DNA of 43,355 nucleotides from an uncultured Helicobacter sp. (GTDB taxonomy: Bacteria; Campylobacterota; Campylobacteria; Campylobacterales; Helicobacteraceae): the NCBI GenBank assembly GCA_947177485.1, contig CAMWUR010000013.1, positions 1 to 43,355 on the forward strand. Reading direction: 5' to 3'. Positions within the stretch are counted from its first letter, which is position 1, and each line of letters opens with the position of its first letter. Below the pieces are notes generated by a model. It was not told the DNA's origin and made no database searches. It saw nothing but the letters and a program-made list of their open reading frames with translations. This document shows positions 35,422 through 42,200 of the stretch, piece by piece. The position numbers were made by a program, and so were the translations under genes.

Positions 35422-35929
35422 AGCCTGCGACAACAAGAGACGCGAGGTGTTGCGCGAAGCGCTCGCGCTCGCTTTGGGCTCTAGCGCGTTTGGCACGCTG
35501 GACGCGCACGAGCAAAAACAAATATCAAATAAAGGAGAGACAATGACACGATTTGACAGAGGGCTTGCACAGCTTCAAGCGATTGACGGCGAAGCGGGGC
35601 AAAAGGTCATCGACAGCCTCGCGAATATCGCGCCCGATTTGGGCAGGTTCATCATCGAGTTTGCGTTTGGCGACATCTACACGCGCGGCGAGCTGAACCT
35701 CCAAGAGCGTGAGCTCATCACGCTTTCGAGCCTGCTCACTGCGGGCGGTTGCGAACCGCAGCTCGAGGTGCATATCAATGCGGCACTCAATGTCGGAATC
35801 GCGCCCGAGAAGGTCATCGAAACCTTTGTGCAGTGCATTCCCTACATCGGATTCCCGCGAGTGCTCAACGCGGTTTTTGTTGCCAAAAAAGTTTTTGGAG
35901 AGAAAAATTTAGGCATTAACAAAGCTTAA
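35411..35929 (+). CDS. Carboxymuconolactone-decarboxylase-family protein with Tat-like leader
   Basis: The 172-residue protein starts at ATG 35411 with AAAGGAGA upstream. KRREVLREALALALGSSAFG is a weak Tat-type leader. The CMD/AhpD-like domain has LQERELITLSSLLTAGG and LEVHINAALNVGIAPEKVIE, but no CxxC pair, so it is closer to the gamma-carboxymuconolactone decarboxylase branch than to peroxidase AhpD. A second in-frame ATG at 35543 with its own ribosome site marks the natural domain start. It is in one transcript with the upstream MerR gene. Confidence 0.82.
   Translation: MQNEACDNKRREVLREALALALGSSAFGTLDAHEQKQISNKGETMTRFDRGLAQLQAIDGEAGQKVIDSLANIAPDLGRFIIEFAFGDIYTRGELNLQERELITLSSLLTAGGCEPQLEVHINAALNVGIAPEKVIETFVQCIPYIGFPRVLNAVFVAKKVFGEKNLGINKA
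35531..35545 (+). promoter_or_regulatory. Internal ribosome site and ATG after the leader (CMD-like gene)
   Basis: AAAGGAGA, five bases after GGAG, then ATG in frame at codon 45. The product from here starts MTRFDRGLAQLQ, as cytosolic CMD-like proteins do. Confidence 0.65.
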
Positions 35930-35955
35930 GTTTGTCATTTAAAGGAATTTTATGA

Positions 35956-36135
35956 ACAAATGACTCAATCTATCACGTAGTCCCTTTTTCGCCTTTTGGG
36001 CAAGGGCTTTTGGCAGGGAAATTTGATAAAATGACTTTTGCGAGCGATGATTTTCGCGGCACGGTGCCGCGATTCCAAAAGGGAAATTTGCAGGCAAACA
36101 TGGTTTGCTCGAGTTTTCCCCTTGACAAACACTAG
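35956..36135 (+). pseudogene. Remnant of a third aldo/keto reductase
   Basis: A 59-codon frame without a start codon reads VPFSPFGQGLLAGKFDK, then FASDDFRGTVPRF and NLQANM. This matches the conserved AKR segment (VPYSPLxxGxLxGK ... RxxxPRF) seen also in the two intact paralogues near 20700 and 19560. No other part of that gene remains. It ends inside the next promoter. A small palindrome (CGCGGCAC/GTGCCGCG, around 36055-36071) lies within it. Confidence 0.7.
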
Positions 36136-36152
36136 GTGTTATGCTTTATCAT
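36122..36152 (+). promoter_or_regulatory. MerR-type promoter, 19-bp spacer, before aldo/keto reductase 3
   Basis: TTGACA (36122-36127) and TATCAT (36147-36152) are 19 bases apart, with the perfect dyad AACAC-TAG-GTGTT in the spacer. It shares TTGACAAACAC with the promoter at 34847, so one MerR protein probably controls both. Confidence 0.75.
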
Positions 36153-36179
36153 GCTCATATCTTGAATCAAAGGAGAACA

Positions 36180-37241
36180 ATGGACAAACAAAGACGCAAA
36201 CTCTTGCAAAGCAGCGCAGTATTAGGCATTGCAAGTAGCATGATGGGTTTATCGGGGGCTTTGGGATTGCAAGGTTGCGATTCGAACCAAAGCAAAAATG
36301 CCGCCCAAAATTGGGGCACACAGGGCGCAGCAGCGGGCACTAGCGGCGCAGATTCAACACAACACACAAAAGGAGACACAATGGAATTTATCACTTTAAA
36401 CAATGGCGTAAAAATGCCTATCTTAGGCTATGGAGTATTTCAAGTAGAACCCAAAGAAACGCAAAGATGCGTAGAGGACGCAATCAGCGTGGGATACCGC
36501 AGCATCGACACAGCGCAGGCGTATTTCAACGAAGAGGGGGTGGGCGCGGCGGTTAAAACTGCCCTCAATGGCGGGCTAAAGCGCGAGGAGTTTTTCATTA
36601 CAACAAAGCTGTGGATTAACAATTATCCCGAAGAAAAGGCACTCAAGGCGTGTGAGGAATCTTTGCGCAAACTAGGCTTAGATTATGTGGATTTAATGCT
36701 GCTTCATCAGCCCTTTAATGACACTTATGGTGCGTGGAGAGCGTTAAGCAGATTCTATAAAGAGGGGAGATTCAAAGCCATTGGTGTGAGTAATTTTTAC
36801 CCCGATAGAATCGCGGATTTTTGTTTGAATAACGAAGTCAAGCCCGCGCTCAATCAAATAGAATGCAACCCGCTCCACGCGCAATTTGAAGCGCAAAAAG
36901 TCTTGCAAGAATATGGTGTGGCTATGGAATCGTGGGCACCTTTTGGCGAGGGCAAGAACAATATGTTTAGCAATCCCACATTAAGCGAGATTGGCAAAAA
37001 ATATAATAAAAGTGTGGCACAAGTCATTTTGCGTTGGCAGATTCAAAGAGGGATTATCGCGATTCCAAAGACGACAAATAAAGAGCGAATGATTGAAAAT
37101 ATCAGCGTGTTTGACTTTAACTTAAGTGAGCAAGATATGCAAACCATTGCGGGGCTTGATAATAAACAAAGCTTGTTTTTGAATCATCAAGACCCCCAAA
37201 CCGCAAAATTTTTGATTGAGATTCATAAAGAGAAATTTTAA
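36180..37241 (+). CDS. Aldo/keto reductase, AKR5-like, with Tat lipoprotein leader
   Basis: ATG 36180 has AAAGGAGA upstream and gives 353 residues. QRRKLLQSS plus a hydrophobic stretch ending LQGC is a Tat leader with a lipobox, so the exported form may be lipid-anchored at the periplasmic side. A Ser/Ala/Gly-rich spacer precedes the barrel. The barrel has SIDTAQAYFNE (Asp, Tyr), TTKLWI (Lys) and LLHQPF (His), as in 2,5-diketogluconate reductase-like AKR5 enzymes. A second ribosome site and ATG at 36381 (codon 68) starts the barrel exactly. The chimeric gene follows 9 bases later. Confidence 0.9.
   Translation: MDKQRRKLLQSSAVLGIASSMMGLSGALGLQGCDSNQSKNAAQNWGTQGAAAGTSGADSTQHTKGDTMEFITLNNGVKMPILGYGVFQVEPKETQRCVEDAISVGYRSIDTAQAYFNEEGVGAAVKTALNGGLKREEFFITTKLWINNYPEEKALKACEESLRKLGLDYVDLMLLHQPFNDTYGAWRALSRFYKEGRFKAIGVSNFYPDRIADFCLNNEVKPALNQIECNPLHAQFEAQKVLQEYGVAMESWAPFGEGKNNMFSNPTLSEIGKKYNKSVAQVILRWQIQRGIIAIPKTTNKERMIENISVFDFNLSEQDMQTIAGLDNKQSLFLNHQDPQTAKFLIEIHKEKF
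36368..36383 (+). promoter_or_regulatory. Internal ribosome site and ATG after the Tat lipoprotein leader (aldo/keto reductase 3)
   Basis: AAAAGGAGA, then ATG in frame at codon 68. Translation from here gives MEFITLNNGVKMPILG, the usual start of a cytosolic AKR5 protein. Confidence 0.7.
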
Positions 37242-37250
37242 GGAGCATAA

Positions 37251-38039
37251 ATGCAAAAAAGTATTGTATGTGGCATTGTTTTGGCACTAAGCCTACAAAC
37301 ATTCACATTCGCACAAGGAGGAGTCATGCAAGCAAATATCACAAATCCTAGCAAAGAGGCAAAGACAAATGCGCTCAAGAATCCTTTTGGTTTGGTCTAT
37401 GAGAGCGCAATTGCTAAAAACGAAAAAGGTAAAGTCAATATCAAAAGCATAACTTACACAAGCAGAGGGCTAAAAATCGCCGCAAATCTCTACTTGCCAA
37501 GTGATTTTGACCTTAAGGCAAAGATTGCAGCTATCATCGTAGCCCACCCCAATGGAGGTGTAAAAGAGCAAGTCGCGGGGCTATACGCGCAAAAGTTAGC
37601 AGAATCTGGCTACATCACCCTAGCCTTTGACGCGGCGTATCAAGGCGCAAGTGAGGGATTGCTCCTTGATGTAAGTGAATATGGAATCCATACGATTAAT
37701 GTAATGCCAGCAGGATTCCGCACGGAGTTTTTGGGCACAAGTATGGTTAAAAGTGCAATGCAAGTCTCTACCTATGACGCAAGGCGCAAAGCATTTTTGG
37801 ATAGAAGCGCAAATTATAGCGGCAAACAAGCGGGCAATCCGCAGAAGTTTGCGGAGATTCTCCATGAAGTCTCACGCAATCCAAAGCCACCCTTTAGTCT
37901 TTTTATGGGCGAAGCGGCATTTACAAGCGCAAACAATAAGATAAAATGGGTAAGTGAGGACATCAAAGCCACAGAATCTTATGCAGGGAAAGCAGCAGAC
38001 TTTAGCGATTCTGCAGGAAGCGCGTTTGATAAGAGATAG
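37251..38039 (+). CDS. Chimera of an exported hydrolase N-terminus and a short-chain dehydrogenase C-terminus
   Basis: AAGGAG precedes the ATG; the frame has 262 residues. Residues 1-22 are a Sec signal peptide. Residues 63-130 match the first half of the hydrolase at 12745 (GVKEQVAGLYAQKLAESGYITLAFD against AVKEQASGFYAQTLAQKGFITLAFD). From about residue 135 on the text changes to an SDR C-terminus: EYGIHTINVMPAGFRTEF and then NPQKFAEILHEV and the PPFSLFMGEAAF stretch. The hydrolase nucleophile and the SDR Rossmann half are both missing, so neither activity is expected. A deletion between two former neighbours is the simplest origin. An internal ATG at 37326 has its own ribosome site. Confidence 0.75.
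   Translation: MQKSIVCGIVLALSLQTFTFAQGGVMQANITNPSKEAKTNALKNPFGLVYESAIAKNEKGKVNIKSITYTSRGLKIAANLYLPSDFDLKAKIAAIIVAHPNGGVKEQVAGLYAQKLAESGYITLAFDAAYQGASEGLLLDVSEYGIHTINVMPAGFRTEFLGTSMVKSAMQVSTYDARRKAFLDRSANYSGKQAGNPQKFAEILHEVSRNPKPPFSLFMGEAAFTSANNKIKWVSEDIKATESYAGKAADFSDSAGSAFDKR
37315..37328 (+). promoter_or_regulatory. Internal ribosome site and ATG after the signal peptide (chimeric gene)
   Basis: AAGGAGGAGTC then ATG (37326), in frame at codon 26, just after the expected signal-peptidase site. Confidence 0.6.
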
Positions 38040-38385
38040 CGCGTCAAAAGATGTCGGGCTAGAATCCGTCTGGCTGACATCGCGGATTCTGGGGCATTAA
38101 ACAAAAATGCAGAGTTTGCACAAAATGATGCTATAATGCCACAAACAACAAAGGAGATTTGATGCTTTCGTTTCGTTGGTTGCGCCATTGTCGCTATGGC
38201 TCTTGCGCTCATCGCGCAATCCCAATGCCTCGCCACCACTCTCATATCCGCACCTCAAACACAAATGTCTTGTTCCGCTCGTATTCCTATCTCGTTCTGC
38301 TCTGATTCTCACCCCATTTTTTCGTAAATCTCATTGTTTCACAAAGGCATTGCCTTATCCAAATTTTGTTTCTAAAGGATTCATA
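38040..38385 (+). other. Leader region of the SMR genes with a possible small or decayed ORF
   Basis: An extended -10, TGCTATAAT, lies at 38129-38137. AAAGGAG and an ATG at 38162 open a 47-codon frame ending at 38305, rich in Arg and His and unlike a normal protein. A shifted frame in the same stretch (VGCAIVAMALALIAQSQCLA) looks like a signal peptide, so this may be a frameshifted remnant of an exported protein. It may also be a leader peptide. I do not recognise a guanidine riboswitch here. Confidence 0.35.
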
Positions 38386-38853
38386 ATGAAAATTTCCACA
38401 AACCTTGCTTGGTGGCTTATTGTCGCTGGCGGAATAGTCGAATGTTTTTGGGCAAGTGGGCTCAAATATGCGGACAATTTCTTACTCTATACACTCACAG
38501 GAATCGGGATTTTGTTCTCGTTTGTTGCTATGGCTTTGGCGGTTAAAAGCAAAATAGAAATCGGTGTCGCATATAGCGTGTTTGTCGGTATCGGCACAGT
38601 GGGGCTCGCACTTGCCGAAATCCTCGTCTTTGGCGAGCCTTTTTCGCTGCTCAAAATCGGGCTCATCTTATTGCTGCTCATCGGAGTTATCGGGCTAAAA
38701 CTCTCATCAAATGAAAAAGAAGAAGCACAAGAACAAGCTTTAGTAGACGAGCTGACACAAGATATGGGGCTGGATAAAATCAGTCAAGAAATGGGTTTTG
38801 AACACAATGCCACATCGCAACAGAATATTCAAAACACAAAGGAACATCAATGA
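38386..38853 (+). CDS. SMR-family efflux subunit with extended C-terminal tail
   Basis: ATG 38386 has TAAAGGA upstream and gives 155 residues. Four transmembrane helices span residues about 8-105; the key membrane Glu is in GGIVECFWASGLK. Family members (EmrE, Gdx/SugE, YkkC) export quaternary cations or guanidinium with proton exchange. The last 45 residues form an acidic hydrophilic tail, absent in typical 105-110 residue members. The stop overlaps the next gene start by four bases; two adjacent SMR genes suggest a hetero-dimer. Confidence 0.88.
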   Translation: MKISTNLAWWLIVAGGIVECFWASGLKYADNFLLYTLTGIGILFSFVAMALAVKSKIEIGVAYSVFVGIGTVGLALAEILVFGEPFSLLKIGLILLLLIGVIGLKLSSNEKEEAQEQALVDELTQDMGLDKISQEMGFEHNATSQQNIQNTKEHQ

Positions 38854-39164
38854 GTTGGGTTTATTTACTTTTAGCGGGTTGTTTAGAAATCGTGGGTGTG
38901 ATAACACTCAAAAAATACAGCCTAAGTGGGGCAAAGATTTTTTTGCTTGGAATGTTTATTCAATTTGCTCTTAGTTTTAGCTTTCTTTCGCTTGCCATGC
39001 AAGAAATCGCGATGGCAACAGCCTATGCGATATGGACAGGAATCGGCGCAGCGGGGGGCGTGGCGGTCAGCACTCTCTTTTTTGGTGAAAGCAAGAGTTT
39101 TAAGAAGCTCTTTTTTATTGCGCTCATCATCTTTGCCGTTGTGGGGCTGAAGCTTGTGGAATAG
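38850..39164 (+). CDS. SMR-family efflux subunit, second of the pair
   Basis: The 104-residue protein has four transmembrane helices, with the conserved Glu in AGCLEIVGVITLKK and AYAIWTGIGAAGG as the third-helix motif. The standard length contrasts with its longer partner. AAAGGA precedes the ATG, which overlaps the partner's stop. A paired YkkC/YkkD-like or EbrA/EbrB-like transporter is likely. Confidence 0.9.
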   Translation: MSWVYLLLAGCLEIVGVITLKKYSLSGAKIFLLGMFIQFALSFSFLSLAMQEIAMATAYAIWTGIGAAGGVAVSTLFFGESKSFKKLFFIALIIFAVVGLKLVE

Positions 39165-39282
39165 CGTCAAAGAGTGTCGCTTTTATTGGAGGAATAGACG
39201 CAAGCAGCAACATGCGCAACGCTATGTTTAAGCGCCCTTAAAGCGTGTGTGTGATAGAATGCGGCAAAAAGCGGGAGGAACC

Positions 39283-42200
39283 ATGCGCTATTGCCATATT
39301 GCATTGCAAGATTTTGTGCAAAGCTTCAGCCCGCTTTCTCCCCCGCAAGGCGAGCTCAAGGAGTTTGGGCAGAGGCTAGAATCATATATGGCAAGCATTG
39401 CGGATTCTAAGAGTGAATCAGAGGAGCACCAAAAGAATCGTTTGCGCGATTTTTTGAGCCAAACTTTTGGTTATGATTGCAATACGAGAGATAGAATCGA
39501 CTTAGCAATCTATGACGATTCGAAGCCCAAAGTGCTTTTTGAAGTCAAAAAGAGCAGCAATGTGCACGAGTTTGTGAAGCCCGATGCGCAAAACCTCGAA
39601 TCTAAAGCATTTTATGAATCCATTCTCTACTTTTTGCGCGAAACTCTTACAAATGGCAACAATAACGTGACGCATATTGTTTTGACAAACACAGAGGATT
39701 TCTATCTGATAGACGCAAAAGTTTATGCGCCTTTTGCTAAAGACAAGGCGATTCTCAAGGCTTTTAAAAATTGCGAGCACAAAGAAGGCAATGACGCAAG
39801 CACGCAAAGATTCTATGAGGAGCTTAAGTATCTCTTGCCCAATCTTGATATGGAGTTAAAATACACGCATTTTCGGCTTAAGGATTCTATGCTTGCAAAC
39901 CTTGCAAATTATCATTCTGAATCGCTTTGTCATTCTGAACCTGCGTTAGCAGGTGAAGAATCCCAATCATGCACAATCCAAAAAAGAGATGTTTCGGCTT
40001 TGCCTCAACATAACAGGATAAAACCACCCAGCAAAAGAGACGTTTCACTTTCTACAAACGCTCAATATGATAACCTAGCTTGTCATTCTAAAGCTTCAGC
40101 TGAAGAATCTCATCATATCCTCCCGCTCCTCTACCAAGTCTTAAGCCCCCAAGTGCTACTCAAGCGCAAGACCTATCTTGACGCCAACACTCTAAACCAA
40201 GATTTCTATAATGAATTGCTCTATATTTTGGGGCTCAAAGAAAGCTCACAGAATGGCAAAGTGCTCATTCTGCCGAGCCAAACGCAAAATACATTCCTTG
40301 ATTCTATATGCTCCACATTTGGGCTCGAGAGAGACAAAGACTTTGAGACTCTCTTTTCTTTGCTGACCACGTGGAACAACCGCCTATTATTCTTGCGTCT
40401 CTTAGAATCGATGCTACTAAGTTTCAAGCATATCGAAAAACCATTCCTAGATTTAGAATGCTTAAAAGACTTCCAAACCCTCAATACCCTATTCTTTGAT
40501 ATTTTGGCAAAGATAGAGGAGAATCGGGACGCAAATCTTCCCAAAGTTTTAGCACAGATTCCCTATCTCAACTCGAGCCTTTTTGAAAAAACAGCACTTG
40601 AGATTGAGGGCAAAGAAATCAAGCTACTTGAATCCAAGCCCCTAACACTCTATCACGATTCCATTCTCTACAAAGACAAAAACTTTTGCAATTCTCTCAA
40701 TCTCAATGCCCAAACCAAAGATTCCACCTTGCCGCTTTTAGAATATCTCTTTGCATTTTTACATGCCTATGACTTCACAACCACAGCACAAGATATTCAA
40801 AACCATACAAAAATCAATTTTGACAAACTCATTAACTCCGCCGTGCTAGGGCTCGTCTTTGAAAAGCTCAATGGCTATAAAGAGGGCAGCTTCTATACGC
40901 CAAGCTTTATCACGCGCTATATGTGTAAGCAGAGCCTAGAAAGAGTCGTGTTGCAAAAGTTTAACGAACATCAAAATTGGGATTGCCAAAACCTTGAGGA
41001 ACTCAAAAACAGAATCGACAAGCTCACAGATTCTAAAGAGGGCTATAAACAAGCAAATGCAATCTTTGATTCTATCCATATCTGCGACCCAGCTGTGGGC
41101 AGTGGGCATTTCCTTGTCTCTGCACTCAATGAGCTGATTTTACTCAAGTTCAAGCTCGGGATTCTCTGTGATGAAAACAACAACAGAATCAAAGACATCA
41201 CGCTAGAAATCTTACGTGATGAAATCGTGATACGAGATTCCCAAAATGCGCTTTTTACCTACACCCTGCCCGCACATGATAATATCGAATCCCATAAGAT
41301 TCAAAGGGCATTATTCTTTGCCAAGCGCAAACTCATCGAATCCTGCCTCTTTGGTGTAGATATTAACCCCAACTCATGCGAGATTACAAAGCTTCGCCTT
41401 TGGATTGAGCTGCTCAAATATAGCTATTATAAAGACATTCCAAACAAAAGGCTAGAGACACTGCCCAATATTGATATTAATATCAAGTGTGGGAATAGCC
41501 TCATCTCTCGCTTTAATCTTAGCGATTCACTGCGCACGATTCCAAATATCAATTTCCAAATTGAGCAATACAAAAAACTTGTTTTTGAATACAAAAATGC
41601 CGACCAAAACTTGATGACAATCTCCAAGAAAGACATTGAAAAACAGATTGAGACAATTCAAGCAACCTTTACTCTAACCCTCAAAGACCCAAAGACAAAA
41701 AGAGAGCTAGAAAAGGCGATAGAATCCCATATCAAACAATTCAACAATTATTTGCTTGATGATGCAAGCTTGCTAGAGGGCTTAAGCTCCTTGCAATTCA
41801 ATCTTTTTGGCACTCCAACTTTGAGCGAGGAAGAGCAAGAGAGGGCATTAGAATCCTATGGCAAAATCCAAGCTTTGCGCAAAAAGCTAACCCTTGCCCT
41901 AAGCGGTGCAGAATACAAAAATGCCTTTGAATGGCGATTTGCATTCCCTGAAGTGCTCGATAGCAATGGAGACTTTCTAGGCTTTGATTTGGTGATAGGC
42001 AATCCGCCATATATTAGAATACAAGGTTTGAATAAACAAATTTCAGAACAATACAAAAAATCCTACCAAGCAGCAACAAAAAATTATGATATTTATGTGT
42101 TATTTGTCGAAATGGGATTAAAAATTGCAAAATCCAATGCGCCCATTAATTTTATTATGCCACATAAATGGCTCAATGCAGATTTTGGAGAAGGGCTAAG

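Noticed and set aside
36055-36071. GC-rich palindrome as an operator
   Set aside because: It falls inside the aldo/keto reductase relic and is explained by former coding sequence.
38040-38385. Guanidine (ykkC-type) riboswitch before the SMR genes
   Set aside because: I could not find the conserved pairing and ACGR-type loop elements; calling it would rest on the gene type alone.
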